Source: Zygaena filipendulae | Taxonomy: Eukaryota; Arthropoda; Insecta; Lepidoptera; Zygaenidae | Length of the DNA: 64,000 nt | Assembly (NCBI GenBank): GCA_907165275.2 | Contig: OU015654.1 | Coordinates: 823,501-887,500 of the forward strand | Direction of reading: 5' to 3' | Shown: piece after piece, positions 44,592 through 58,715 of the stretch | Layout: every line of letters begins with the position of its first letter | How positions within the stretch are numbered: the first letter of the stretch is position 1 | Notes under the pieces: generated by a model | The model's database searches: none | Told to the model about the DNA's origin: nothing | Seen by the model: only the letters and a program-made list of their open reading frames with translations | Position numbers and translations under genes: made by a program

Positions 44592-45764
44592 ATGAGTGAC
44601 CCGATGGAAATGTCTCTAGAAGAAGTCATCAAGGCAAGGAATATAGATGAGATTGATAGAACATCACCGAAGGATAGACCGAGAATCTGCCGGTTTTGGC
44701 AGCGTATCGAAGCCTAGAAAGATGGCCAGTGGATTTCATGAGAAGAAAATAAGAAGCAGTGTTTTTACAGAGATACCAGCTATATTATTGGTGTCAAACT
44801 TGGATTTCGGTGTGAACGATGCCGATATAGAAGAGTTGTTCGAAGAATATGGTATTGTAAAAAATAAGAAATACGTGAATTGTGATAAATCTGGAAAATC
44901 TCTAGGTGAGACTCTATCAAGTTTTGTTCTAATAACTCTATTTTTGTAAAAGGATAACATTATATTTTCATCAAATTAAAAGGAGAAACTTACTGACTGA
45001 CTGATGACTAACGTACAGATTGAAATGTTAGAACTTGAAATTTTGCTTGAAATGTCCATTTATAATGCTGACTGACCAGCATTAAAACGATTTTCGGAAT
45101 AAGAGATAGAGAGAGAGAAATTTATGTATATTGTTCATTGCAAAATTTCTTAATCTATATTTTTGTGCTAGAAGCAAGCAAGAAATAATATTTCTGGTTT
45201 TCTTTCTTCAGGAATAGCCAACGTGATGTTTAATAAGAAATCAGACGCCATAAGTGCAATGAAAAAGTACAATGGCGTGCCGTTGGATGGAAGGGAATTG
45301 AGAATACGGTTAGCTAACTCAGAAACCAATGGAGAAAGAAGACATTTTCGAATGTTTTCTGAAATATCTAGAACGCATGATAAAAAATATTCGAATTACT
45401 ACAGACCTGAAAGAACCACAGGTAAAAATTGATCCATTTTTTATAAGCCCAAATCTTATTCTTTGTTTTAATTTATTACATAAATAACTAATTGATTATT
45501 TTTGTGTTCTATCATTAGTTAAAAAATACGTGTACCAATATAGCCTCATAATAGTTTGATTAAAGTAAAAAAAAGTCCATGAACTTATAGTCATTTTCTT
45601 CCTAAGGTGTTGTAAAAAAGAAAAGATATCAAAATTACGCTGGCAAAACATCCAATAGCGATCGCAGCATCAAGCACTCTCCTTCCTCAGCTGAAGAATT
45701 GGACATGGAACTCGACGCAATTATGACATCCATGCGATCAGCAGTTACGTCAAGACGTGCGTAA
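44592..45764 (+). pseudogene. ALYREF-like array copy 10, frameshifted
   Basis: Exon equivalents are 44592-44905, 45212-45421 and 45607-45764. Exon 1 is 314 nt instead of 334. Twenty bases between the codons for RTSP and RRIDRE are missing, and ACC occurs at both edges of the deletion, suggesting a microhomology-mediated loss. Translation from the normal ATG would stop at 44715-44717 after 41 codons, leaving only the N-terminal UAP56-binding-like motif. All splice sites and exons 2 and 3 remain intact. Exon 2 has MFSEIS for MSSEIS. An open frame at 44647-44949 is the out-of-phase remainder of exon 1. Confidence 0.88.
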
Positions 45765-47837
45765 GATATACTTTGAAGAGGATTATGCTTGTGTTCATTC
45801 AGGGGGATAAAAATAATCGAATGTGATTCTATCCCAAACATTTTTGTTTAGTCATGTAGGTAATTAGTTGTATGTTTTTGTGACGTTAGTGTATAATAAT
45901 TAAATTTTTATATTGTTTGCTATTGGTACAATGAATACATCTGATTTACATTTATGATGACTAAATTATGTAATGCTAGTCTATCCGTCACTGTAATTTC
46001 GGAGATAAAAGTCTCCTATGTTACTAAGGAATACTCTACAGTCTAGCTTTCTTTACAATATTTTTTAAATCTGTAAAACAAACAGACATACAAAAATCAA
46101 ATCTTTTCTCTTTATAATATTAGTATGGATTAGAAAATTTTGGTTTTCCCTCGGGAACTCTTTGAATTGTAATGAAAAGTCGTTCTCTTATATCTTATCT
46201 CGCTTTATGTGTGTAATTGAGTCCCAGACGTCCAAAAATACAAATATCTTTGACAATAGCAGCAAAATAGAGTTTTGGGATGTACCTATTATATCATCGT
46301 ATTTTAATTTCTTTGTAAAAATAAATCTTTTAGTTTTAAGTTTTTTTTTAATAATGGATTTGAATAAAATATATAATTTTGGTATTAAGAATTACTCTTT
46401 TTTATATTTCAATTTCCCCTTTTCCTTTTTAAGAAAATCGAGTTGGTTGACGTACCTAACATACAATAATTTCTGTATACCTAAGCACAAGAAATATTGA
46501 CCATAAGAATGAATTTTAGTGTAGCGTAAGTAAGAAATTTACAAAGAGGCAAATGTTGCGATATAAAATACCTATTACTCGTTAAAATATAATCCTAATA
46601 ATATTATAAATGTGATAGTGTGGATGTTTGGATATTTGTACTTTTTATCCTGGAGTTCCCACGGTAACTCTGAAATTAACGCGGGTGAAACGGCAGGGCG
46701 CAGCTAGTCTCTTATAATCTAGAAAGACTGAAAGCCCCAATATACTGCCTAGAGGAACTCCATAACTTAGTTGTCAGGTTAGGCAGTTACGGCAAGCTTA
46801 GCTAGGCCATAGTTTAGTCGTTAAAAATATCATTAAGCTAAAAATTTCACTAATTATTTAGGTACCTACTTCATCACCGTAATAATGATTTGAGCCTCAT
46901 TACGGTAATGATTTATTGATTACCAATATGTTAGCTTTGTTAATTAATAGATCTGTCATTAAAATATCATTAACAAATTTATCAGGTTACTTAATTAATA
47001 CCTACAATGAATTACGAGTAGATACCTAATTACATTTTGTAATTGTTAGTATTTTATGTAATTAGGTGCCTAAATAATAGGCTATATTTTGACGTTTTAT
47101 TTTAAAATCTGGCACGAAGATTCTTCTTCTTCTTTAATAATGGCGTCTATAATACGAAATTATGACGCCTCGAGCCCCCACTTCTAAACTTTATGCGCTC
47201 TATCTTAGTGTAGCAAAAATACATACGTGTCCATAATATGGAATATGGCTTCCTTCAAAGCCCTTTTGACCTACTTACGTCGATTGCAACCAGTAAAATC
47301 TTAAACCTTCAAGTATTAAGTTTTTTATATGCTAAGTAGGTACAAGATAGGTAACTAGGTATCAGGTAAAAATAACTCCTTTACCTTTCTCAGGTAGCTG
47401 TAGTTTCATGTACCTGTAGCACAGAGTAGGTAGTAACCACAGAACGGAAAATAACTGATAGAAGGGACATCAACTTAGTATAGTATGAAAACAGATGAAA
47501 ACCGGTGGCACCGGGTGATTTTCGCACACAAAACTATTCATCACGCATAAAAACATTCACCAACGTAAAGAAATGTATTATGTATATGTACAAAAACATT
47601 AAAAACAAACGCAAGCAGCCTACCCAGGTATAAAATGTAAGTTATAGGTAATAATATTTTTTTATTCTAGGCAGATTATGCACAAAATGTTTTTTTCTAC
47701 CTTATCTTTACCCTGCAGATACCTATCATTGTTCAAAACGAAGTTCACGATAGCAATCCTAACTTGAATACCTAATACCTAATTATGTCGCAGGTAAAAA
47801 GTTCTAGAGGTTACAATTGTCTATTATTTAGGTCGTG

Positions 47838-47845
47838 TATTTAAA
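47838..47845 (+). promoter_or_regulatory. TATA box of copy 11
   Basis: TATTTAAA, 123 bp before the ATG. Confidence 0.65.
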
Positions 47846-47960
47846 GGAAATAGTCAAACATCACTTTGCAGTTTGCACTCGATCAGTCAAGAGGTAGGAC
47901 GTGTCTTGTGTATAGTTTCATTCTCCAACTCGAAATTTTATTTTTTATTTTCTGTTTACA

Positions 47961-49152
47961 ATGAGTGATCCGATGGAAATGTCTCTAGAAGAAGTCATCA
48001 AGGCAAGGAATATAGATGAGATTGATAGAACATCACCAAAGGAACGGAACAACTACCGAAGGATAGACCGAGAATCTGCCGGTTTTGGCAGCGTATCGAA
48101 GCCTAGAAAGATGGCCAGTGGATTTCATGAGAAAAAAATAAGAAGCAGTGTTCTTACAGAGATACCAGCTATGTTATTGGTGTCAAACTTGGATTTCGGT
48201 GTGAACGATGCCGATATAGAAGAGTTGTTCGAAGAATATGGTATTGTAAAAAATAAGAAATACGTGAATTGTGATAAATCTGGAAAATCTCTAGGTGAGA
48301 CTCTATCAAGTTTTGTTCTAATAACTCTATTTTTGTAAAAGGATAATATTATATTTTCATCAAATTAAAAGGAGAAACTTACTGACTGACTGATGACTAA
48401 CGTACAGATTGAAATGTTAGAACTTGAAATTTTGCTTGAAATGTCCATTTATAATGCTGACTGACCAGCATTAAAACGATTTTCGGAATAAGAGATAGAG
48501 AGAGAGAAATATATGTATATTGTTCATTGCAATATTTCTTAATCTATATTTTTTATGCTAGAAGCAAGCGAGAAATAATATTTCTGGTTTTCTTTCTTCA
48601 GGAGTAGCCAACGTGATGTTTAATAAGAAATCAGACGCCATAAGTGCAATGAAAAAGTACAATGGCGTGCCGTTGGATGGAAGGGAATTGAGAATACGGT
48701 TAGCTAACTCAGAAACCAATGGAGAAAGAAGACATTTTCGAATGTCTTCTGAAATATCTAGAAAGCATGATAAAAAATATTCGAATTACTACAGACCTGA
48801 AAGAACCACAGGTAAAAATTGATTCATTTTTTATAAGCCCAAATCTTATTCTTTGTTTTAATTTATTACATAAATAAGTAATTGATTATTTTTGTGTTCT
48901 ATCATTAGTTAAAAAAATACGTGTACCAATATAGCCTCATAATAGTTTGGTTAAAGTAAAAAAAAGTCCATGAACTTATAGTCATTTTCTTCCTAAGGTG
49001 TTGTAAAAAGGAGATATCAAAATTACGCTGGCAAAACATCCAATAGCGATCGCAGCATCAAGCACTCTCCTCCCTCAGCTGAAGAATTGGACATGGAACT
49101 CGACGCAATGGTGACATCCATGCGATCAGTAGTTACGTCAAGACGTGCGTAA
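47961..49152 (+). CDS. ALYREF-like array gene, copy 11
   Basis: Exons 47961-48294, 48602-48811 and 48998-49152 give 232 residues. It carries SSVLTEIP for SSVFTEIP, shared with copies 13 and 14. Exon 3 is beta class with SDRSIKH. RNP motifs and both terminal UAP56-binding-like motifs are unchanged. Confidence 0.86.
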
Positions 49153-51795
49153 GATATACTTTGAAGAGGATTATGCTTGTGTTCAATCAGGGGGATAAAA
49201 ATAATCGAATGTGATCCTATCCCAAACATTTTTGTTTACTTATGTAGGTAATTAGTTTTATATCTGTTGTTACGTTATTGTATAATAAATTTTCTAATGT
49301 CTATACTATTGGTACAATAAATACATCTGATGACTTAATTATGTAATACTAGTCTATCCCTCATTGTAATTTTGATGTCACCGTGGAAATTTCGGGATAA
49401 AAATACCCTATGTTACTAAGAAATGCTGTAGCTGTAAAGAATTTTTAAAATCTGTAAAACAAACAAACATACAAAAAATCAAATTTTTTCTCTTTATAAT
49501 ATTAGTAAAGATTAGCTAATTTTGATTTTCACTGGGAACTCTTTGAATTGTAATGAAAAGTCGTTCGTAAGATCTGTTATCTCGCTTTTTGTGTATCTCG
49601 CTTTTTGAGTTCCAGACGTCCAATAATACAAATATCTTTGACATTAGCAGGAAAGTAGAGTTTTGGGATGTACCTATTATGTCATTGCATTTTAATTTTT
49701 TTGTAAAAATAAATCTTATAGTTTTAAGTTTTTTTTTTAATAATGGATTTAAATAAAATATATAATTTTAGTATTAAGAATTACTCTTTTTTTATTTCAA
49801 TTTCCCCTTTTCCTTTTTAAGAAAATCGAGTTGGTTGACGTACCTAACGTATAATAATTTCTGTATACCTAAGCACAAGAAATATTGACCATAAGAATGA
49901 ATTTTAGTGTAGCGTAAGTAAGAAATTTACAAAGAGGCAAATGTTGCGATATAAAATACCTATTACTCGTTAAAATATAATCCTAATAATATTATAAATG
50001 TGAAAGTGTGGATGTTTGGATATTTGTACTTTTTATCCTGGAGTTCCCGCGGTAACTCCGAAATTAACGCGGGTGAAACGGCAGGGCACAGCTAGTCTCT
50101 TATAATCTAGAAAGACTGAAAGCCCCAATATACTGCCTAGAGGAACTCCGTAACTTAGTTGTCAGGTTAGGCAGTTACGGCAAGCTTAGCTAGGCCATAG
50201 TTTAGTCGTTAAAAATATCATTAAGCTAAAAATTTCACTAATTATTAAGGTACCTACTTCATCACCGTAATAATGATTTGAGCCTCATTACGTTAATGAT
50301 TTATTGATTACCAATAAATCATTAACAAATTTATCAGGTTACTTAATTAATACCTACAATGAATTACGAGTAGATACCTAATTACATCTTGTAATTGTTA
50401 GTATTTCATGTAATTAGGTGCCTAAATAATAGGCTATGTTTTGACGTTTTAGTTTTAAGTCTGGCATGAAGATTCTTCTTCTTCTTCTTCTTTAATAATG
50501 GCGTCTATAATTATAATTTGCCAATGACAACGTTTCTTAGTAATAAAAATTTCTTTATCTACTTCTTCAATTATGGCGAAACGCCAATGACAATGTTAGA
50601 TTGTTCCCCAAGTTAAAACATGGCTCTCTTCAAAGCCAGTTTCCTGCTCGGGGTCCAAAATAGATACTAAAAAGTGACTGAAATAACGAAGACTTCGCGT
50701 GACACGCATGTGTTCGGTCCGGCTTTCACCCTTCAACAACCGGCATGAAGATTGATAAAGAATATTGGACACAGAGATTGATAAATAATATTGGACACAG
50801 AAGTATTTTTTAATTTTTTTTACGTAATCAAAATATAACGGTGATACATTGAGTCGAAATGTTGCGTGACGTCACGATCTGGTATACTTTATACGAAATT
50901 ATGACGTCTCGAGCCCCTACTTCTAAACTTTATGCGCTTTATCTTAGTGTAGCAAAAATACATACGTGTCCATAATTTTTTTATTAGTAAGTAAGGGGCA
51001 TGAAGATTGATAAAAAATATTGGACACAGAGGTATTTTTTTTACGTAATCAAAATATAACGGTGATACATTGTCGGAATGATGTGTGACGTCACGATCTG
51101 GTATAGTTTATACGAAATTATGACGTCACGAGCCCCCACTTCTAAACTTTATGCGCTCTATCTTAGTGTAGCAAAAATACATACGTGTCCATAATATGGA
51201 ATATGGCTTCCTTCAAAGCCCTTTTGACCGACTTACGTCGATTGCAACCAGTAAAATCTTAAACCTTCAAGTATTAAGTTTTTCATATGCTAAGTAGGTA
51301 CAAGATAGGTAACTAGGTATCAGGTAAAAATAACTCCTTTACCTTTCTCAGGTAGCTGTAGTTTCATGTACCTGTAGCACAGAGTAGGTAGTAACCACAG
51401 AACGGAAAATAACTGATAGAAGGGACATCAACTTAGTTTAGTATGAAAACAGGTGAAAACCGCTAGCACCGGGTAATTTTCGCACACAAAACTATTCATC
51501 ACGCATAAAAACATTCACCAACGTAAAGAAATGTATTATGTATATGTACAAAAACATTAAAAACAAACGCAAGTGACCCACCCAGGTATAAAATGTAAGC
51601 TATAGGTAATAATATCTTTTTATTCTAGGCAGATTATGCACAAAATGTTTTTTTCTACCTTATCTTTACCCTGCAGATACCTATCATTGTTCAAAACGAA
51701 GTTCATGATAGCAATCCTAACGTGAATACCTAACACCTAATTATGTCGCAGGTAAAAAGTTCTAGAGGTTACAATTGTCTATTACTTAGGTCGTG

Positions 51796-51803
51796 TATTT
51801 AAA
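51796..51803 (+). promoter_or_regulatory. TATA box of copy 12
   Basis: TATTTAAA, 123 bp before the ATG. Confidence 0.65.
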
Positions 51804-51918
51804 GGAAATAGTCAAACATCACTTTGCAGTTTGCACTCGATCAGTCAAGAGGTAGGACGTGTCTTGTGTATAGTTTCATTTTCCAATTCGAAATTTTAAT
51901 TTTTATTTTCTGTTTACA

Positions 51919-53112
51919 ATGAGTGATCCGATGGAAATGTCTCTAGAAGAAGTCATCAAGGCAAGGAATATAGATGAGATTGATAGAACATCATCAAAGG
52001 AACGGAACAACTACCGAAGGATAGACCGAGAATCTGCCGGTTTTGGCAGCGTATCGAAGCCTAGAAAGATGGCCAGTGGATTCCATGAGAAGAAAATAAG
52101 AAGCAGTGTTTTTACAGAGATACCAGCTATGTTATTGGTGTCAAACTTGGATTTCGGTGTGAACGATGCCGATATAGAAGAGTTGTTCGAAGAATATGAT
52201 ATTGTAAAAAATAAGAAATACGTGAATTGTGATAAATCTGGAAAATCTCTAGGTGAGACTCTATCAAGTTTTGTTCTAATAACTCTATTTTTGTAAAAGG
52301 ATAATATTATATTTTCATCAAATTAAAAGGAGAAACTTACTGACTGACTGATGACTAACGTACAGATTGAAATGTTAGAACTTGAAATTTTGCTTGAAAT
52401 GTCCATTTATAATGCTGACTGACCAGCATTAAAACGATTTTCGGAATAAGAGATAGAGAGAGAGAAATATATGTATATTGTTCATTGCAATATTTCTTAA
52501 TCTATATTTTTTATGCTAGAAGCAAGCGAGAAATAATATTTCTGGTTTTCTTTCTTCAGGAGTAGCCAACGTGATGTTTAATAAGAAATCAGACGCCATA
52601 AGTGCAATGAAAAAGTACAATGGCGTGCCGTTGGATGGAAGGGAATTGAGAATACGGTTAGCTAACTCAGAAACCAATGGAGAAAGAAGACATTTTCGAA
52701 TGTCTTCTGAAATATCTAGAAAGCATGATAAAAAATATTCGAATTACTACAGACCTGAAAGAACCACAGGTAAAAATTGATCCATTTTTTATAAGCCCAA
52801 ATCTTATTCTTTGTTTTAATTTATTACATAAATAACTAATTGATTATTTTTGTGTTCTATCATTAGTTAAAAAATACGTGTACCAATATAGCCTCATAAT
52901 AGTTTGATTAAAGTAAAAAAAAGTCCATGAACTTATAGTCATTTTCTTCCTAAGGTGTTGTAAAAAAGAAAAGATATCAAAATTACGCTGGCAAAACATC
53001 CAATAGCGATCGCAGCATCAAGCACTCTCCTCCCTCAGCTGAAGAATTGGACATGGAACTCGACGCAATTATGACATCCATGCGATCAGCAGTTACGTCA
53101 AGACGTGCGTAA
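51919..53112 (+). CDS. ALYREF-like array gene, copy 12
   Basis: Exons 51919-52252, 52560-52769 and 52955-53112 give 233 residues. Distinguishing residues are RTSSKERN for RTSPKERN and EEYDIVKN for EEYGIVKN; the second replaces a conserved RRM loop Gly and is shared with copy 14. Exon 3 is alpha class. Intron 1 is beta-like and intron 2 alpha-like, so the gene itself looks mosaic. Confidence 0.86.
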
Positions 53113-55204
53113 GATAGTCCTTGAAGAGGATTATGCTTGTGTACATTCAGGGGGATAAAAATAATCGAATGTGATTCTATCCCAAACATTTTTGTTTAGT
53201 CATGTAGGTAATTAGTTGTATGTTTTTTGTGACGTTAGTGTATAATAATTAAATTTTTATATTGTCTGCTATTGGTCAATGAATACATCTGATTTACATT
53301 TATGATGACTAAATTATGTAATGCTAGTCTATCCGTCACTGTAATTTCGGAGTTACCGTGGGAATTCCGGGATAAAAGTCTCCTATGTTACTAAGGAATA
53401 CTCTAGAGTCTAGCTTTCTTTACCATATTTTTTAAATCTGTAAAACAAACAGACCTACAAAAATCAAATCTTTTCTCTTTATAATATTAGTATGGATTAG
53501 AAAATTTTGGTTTTCCCTCGGGAACTCTTTGAATTGTAATAAGAAGTCGTTCTCTTATATCTTATCTCGCTTTATGTGTGTAATTGAGTCCCAGACGTCC
53601 AAAAATACAAATATCTTTGACATTAGCAGCAAAATAGAGTTTTGGGATGTACCTATTATATCATCGTATTTTAATTTCTTTGTAAAAATAAATCTTTTAG
53701 TTTTAAGTTTTTTTTTAATAATGGATTTGAATAAAATATATAATTTTGGTATTAAGAATTACTCTTTTTTATATTTCAATTTCCCCTTTTCCTTTTTAAG
53801 AAAATCGAGTTGGTTGACGTACCTAACATATAATAATTTCTGTATACCTAAGCACAAGAAATATTGACCATAAGAATGAATTTTAGTGTAGCGTAAGTAA
53901 GAAATTTACAAAGAGGCAAATGTTGCGATATAAAATACCTATTACTCGTTAAAATATAATCCTAATAATATTATAAATGTGATAGTGTGGATGTTTGGAT
54001 ATTTGTACTTTTTATCCTGGAGTTCCCACGGTAACTCTGAAATTAACGCGGGTGAAACGGCAGGGCGCAGCTAGTCTCTTATAATCTAGAAAGACTGAAA
54101 GCCCCAATATACTGCCTAGAGGAACTCCATAACTTAGTTGTCAGGTTAGGCAGTTACGGCAAGCTTAGCTAGGCCATAGTTTAGTCGTTAAAAATATCAT
54201 TAAGCTAAAAATTTCACTAATTATTTAGGTACCTACTTCAGCACCGTAATAATGATTTGAGCCTCATTACGGTAATGATTTATTGATTACCAATATGTTA
54301 GCTTTGTTAATTAATAGATCTGTCATTAAAATATCATTAACAAATTTATCAGGTTACTTAATTAATACCTACAATGAATTACGAGTAGATACCTAATTAC
54401 ATTTTGTAATTGTTAGTATTTTATGTAATTAGGTGCCTAAATAATAGGCTATATTTTGACGTTTTATTTTAAAATCTGGCACGAAGATTCTTCTTCTTCT
54501 TTAATAATGGCGTCTATAATACGAAATTATGATGCCTCGAGCCCCCACTTCTAAACTTTATGCGCTCTATCTTAGTGTAGCAAAAATACATACTTGTCCA
54601 TAATATGGAATATGGCTTTCTTCAAAGCCCTTTTGACCTACTTACGTCGATTGCAACCAGTAAAATCTTAAACCTTCAAGTATTAAGTTTTTTATATGCT
54701 AAGTAGGTACAAGATAGGTAACTAGGTATCAGGTAAAAATAACTCCTTTACCTTTCTCAGGTAGCTGTAGTTTCATGTACCTGTAGCACAGAGTAGGTAG
54801 TAACCACAGAACGGAAAATAACTGATAGAAGGGACATCAACTTAGTTTAGTATGAAAACAGGTGAAAACCGCTAGCACCGGGTAATTTTCGCACACAAAA
54901 CTATTCATCACGCATAAAAACATTCACCAACGTAAAGAAATGTATTATGTATATGTACAAAAACATTAAAAACAAACGCAAGTGACCCACCCAGGTATAA
55001 AATGTAAGCTATAGGTAATAATATCTTTTTATTCTAGGCAGATTATGCAGAAAATGTTTTTTTCTACCTTATCTTTACCCTGCAGATACCTATCATTGTT
55101 CAAAACGAAGTTCATGATAGCAATCCTAACGTGAATACCTAACACCTAATTATGTCGCAGGTAAAAAGTTCTAGAGGTTACAATTGTCTATTATTTAGGT
55201 CGTG

Positions 55205-55212
55205 TATTTAAA
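55205..55212 (+). promoter_or_regulatory. TATA box of copy 13
   Basis: TATTTAAA, 123 bp before the ATG. Confidence 0.65.
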
Positions 55213-55327
55213 GGAAATAGTCAAACATCACTTTGCAGTTTGCACTCGATCAGTCAAGAGGTAGGACGTGTCTTGTGTATAGTTTCATTCTCCAACTCGA
55301 AATTTTATTTTTTATTTTCTGTTTACA

Positions 55328-56519
55328 ATGAGTGATCCGATGGAAATGTCTCTAGAAGAAGTCATCAAGGCAAGGAATATAGATGAGATTGATAGAACAT
55401 CACCAAAGGAACGGAACAACTACCGAAGGATAGACCGAGAATCTGCCGGTTTTGGCAGCGTATCGAAGCCTAGAAAGATGGCCAGTGGATTTCATGAGAA
55501 AAAAATAAGAAGCAGTGTTCTTACAGAGATACCAGCTATGTTATTGGTGTCAAACTTGGATTTCGGTGTGAACGATGCCGATATAGAAGAGTTGTTCGAA
55601 GAATATGGTATTGTAAAAAATAAGAAATACGTGAATTGTGATAAATCTGGAAAATCTCTAGGTGAGACTCTATCAAGTTTTGTTCTAATAACTCTATTTT
55701 TGTAAAAGGATAATATTATATTTTCATCAAATTAAAAGGAGAAACTTACTGACTGACTGATGACTAACGTACAGATTGAAATGTTAGAACTTGAAATTTT
55801 GCTTGAAATGTCCATTTATAATGCTGACTGACCAGCATTAAAACGATTTTCGGAATAAGAGATAGAGAGAGAGAAATATATGTATATTGTTCATTGCAAT
55901 ATTTCTTAATCTATATTTTTTATGCTAGAAGCAAGCGAGAAATAATATTTCTGGTTTTCTTTCTTCAGGAGTAGCCAACGTGATGTTTAATAAGAAATCA
56001 GACGCCATAAGTGCAATGAAAAAGTACAATGGCGTGCCGTTGGATGGAAGGGAATTGAGAATACGGTTAGCTAACTCAGAAACCAATGGAGAAAGAAGAC
56101 ATTTTCGAATGTCTTCTGAAATATCTAGAAAGCATGATAAAAAATATTCGAATTACTACAGACCTGAAAGAACCACAGGTAAAAATTGATTCATTTTTTA
56201 TAAGCCCAAATCTTATTCTTTGTTTTAATTTATTACATAAATAAGTAATTGATTATTTTTGTGTTCTATCATTAGTTAAAAAAATACGTGTACCAATATA
56301 GCCTCATAATAGTTTGGTTAAAGTAAAAAAAAGTCCATGAACTTATAGTCATTTTCTTCCTAAGGTGTTGTAAAAAGGAGATATCAAAATTACGCTGGCA
56401 AAACATCCAATAGCGATCGCAGCATCAAGCACTCTCCTCCCTCAGCTGAAGAATTGGACATGGAACTCGACGCAATGGTGACATCCATGCGATCAGTAGT
56501 TACGTCAAGACGTGCGTAA
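55328..56519 (+). CDS. ALYREF-like array gene, copy 13
   Basis: Exons 55328-55661, 55969-56178 and 56365-56519 give 232 residues. The predicted protein is identical to copy 11 over the exon 1 and exon 2 open frames and in beta-class exon 3. This marks the pair as products of a very recent duplication or conversion. Confidence 0.86.
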
Positions 56520-58592
56520 GATATACTTTGAAGAGGATTATGCTTGTGTTCAATCAGGGGGATAAAAATAATCGAATGTGATCCTATCCCAAACATTTTT
56601 GTTTACTTATGTAGGTAATTAGTTTTATATCTGTTGTTACGTTATTGTATAATAAATTTTCTAATGTCTATACTATTGGTACAATAAATACATCTGATGA
56701 CTTAATTATGTAATACTAGTCTATCCCTCATTGTAATTTTGATGTCACCGTGGAAATTTCGGGATAAAAATACCCTATGTTACTAAGAAATGCTGTAGCT
56801 GTAAAGAATTTTTAAAATCTGTAAAACAAACAAACATACAAAAAATCAAATTTTTTCTCTTTATAATATTAGTAAAGATTAGCTAATTTTGATTTTCACT
56901 GGGAACTCTTTGAATTGTAATGAAAAGTCGTTCGTAAGATCTGTTATCTCGCTTTTTGTGTATCTCGCTTTTTGAGTTCCAGACGTCCAATAATACAAAT
57001 ATCTTTGACATTAGCAGGAAAGTAGAGTTTTGGGATGTACCTATTATGTCATTGCATTTTAATTTTTTTGTAAAAATAAATCTTATAGTTTTAAGTTTTT
57101 TTTTTAATAATGGATTTAAATAAAATATATAATTTTAGTATTAAGAATTACTCTTTTTTTATTTCAATTTCCCCTTTTCCTTTTTAAGAAAATCGAGTTG
57201 GTTGACGTACCTAACGTATAATAATTTCTGTATACCTAAGCACAAGAAATATTGACCATAAGAATGAATTTTAGTGTAGCGTAAGTAAGAAATTTACAAA
57301 GAGGCAAATGTTGCGATATAAAATACCTATTACTCGTTAAAATATAATCCTAATAATATTATAAATGTGATAGTGTGGATGTTTGGATATTTGTACTTTT
57401 TATCCTGGAGTTCCCACGGTAACTCTGAAATTAACGCGGGTGAAACGGCAGGGCACAGCTAGTCTCTTATAATCTAGAAAGACTGAAAGCCCCAATATAC
57501 TGCCTAGAGGAACTCCGTAACTTAGTTGTCAGGTTAGGCAGTTACGGCAAGCTTAGCTAGGCCATAGTTTAGTCGTTAAAAATATCATTAAGCTAAAAAT
57601 TTCACTAATTATTTAGGTACCTACTTCATCACCGTAATAATGATTTGAGCCTCATTACGGTAATGATTTATTGATTACCAATATGTTAGCTTTGTTAATT
57701 AATAGATCTGTCATTAAAATATCATTAACAAATTTATCAGGTTACTTAATTAATACCTACAATGAATTACGAGTAGATACCTAATTACATTTTGTAATTG
57801 TTAGTATTTTATGTAATTAGGTGCCTAAATAATAGGCTATATTTTGACGTTTTATTTTAAAATCTGGCACGAAGATTCTTCTTCTTCTTTAATAATGGCG
57901 TCTATAATACGAAATTATGACGCCTCGAGCCCCCACTTCTAAACTTTATGCGCTCTATCTTAGTGTAGCAAAAATACATACGTGTCCATAATATGGAATA
58001 TGGCTTCCTTCAAAGCCCTTTTGACCTACTTACGTCGATTGCAACCAGTAAAATCTTAAACCTTCAAGTATTAAGTTTTTTATATGCTAAGTAGGTACAA
58101 GATAGGTAACTAGGTATCAGGTAAAAATAACTCCTTTACCTTTCTCAGGTAGCTGTAGTTTCATGTACCTGTAGCACAGAGTAGGTAGTAACCACAGAAC
58201 GGAAAATAACTGATAGAAGGGACATCAACTTAGTATAGTATGAAAACAGATGAAAACCGGTGGCACCGGGTGATTTTCGCACACAAAACTATTCATCACG
58301 CATAAAAACATTCACCAACGTAAAGAAATGTATTATGTATATGTACAAAAACATTAAAAACAAACGCAAGCAGCCTACCCAGGTATAAAATGTAAGTTAT
58401 AGGTAATAATAATTTTTTATTCTAGGCAGATTATGCACAAAATGTTTTTTTCTACCTTATCTTTACCCTGCAGATACCTATCATTGTTCAAAACGAAGTT
58501 CACGATAGCAATCCTAACTTGAATACCTAATACCTAATTATGTCGCAGGTAAAAAGTTCTAGAGGTTACAATTGTCTATTATTTAGGTCGTG

Positions 58593-58600
58593 TATTTAAA
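58593..58600 (+). promoter_or_regulatory. TATA box of copy 14
   Basis: TATTTAAA, 123 bp before the ATG. Confidence 0.65.
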
Positions 58601-58715
58601 GGAAATAGTCAAACATCACTTTGCAGTTTGCACTCGATCAGTCAAGAGGTAGGACGTGTCTTGTGTATAGTTTCATTCTCCAACTCGAAATTTTATTTTT
58701 TATTTTCTGTTTACA

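Larger units (their letters stand above)
44254..47591 (+). repeat. Array unit 10, direct
   Basis: It starts at the end of the unit 9 insertion (GGTATAAAATGTAAGC). Most of the retroposon insert and the left part of the MITE are missing (junction near 47150, GCGTCTATA joined to ATACGAAATTATG), making this a short unit. Confidence 0.8.
47592..51549 (+). repeat. Array unit 11, direct, with tandem MITE
   Basis: It is longer than average because the MITE relative is present twice (about 50745-50985 and 51000-51205). Its 3' half is nearly identical to that of unit 14, including shared single-base variants such as GTATTTCATG. Confidence 0.85.
51550..54958 (+). repeat. Array unit 12, direct
   Basis: Alpha-class 3' flank that retains the TTACCGTGGGAATTCC segment lost in units 7, 9 and 10. 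The distal deletion joining GCGTCTATA to ATACGAAATTATG is as in units 10 and 13. Confidence 0.85.
54959..58346 (+). repeat. Array unit 13, direct
   Basis: Beta-class gene and proximal flank joined to a distal part like units 10 and 12 (same GCGTCTATA deletion junction). Confidence 0.85.
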
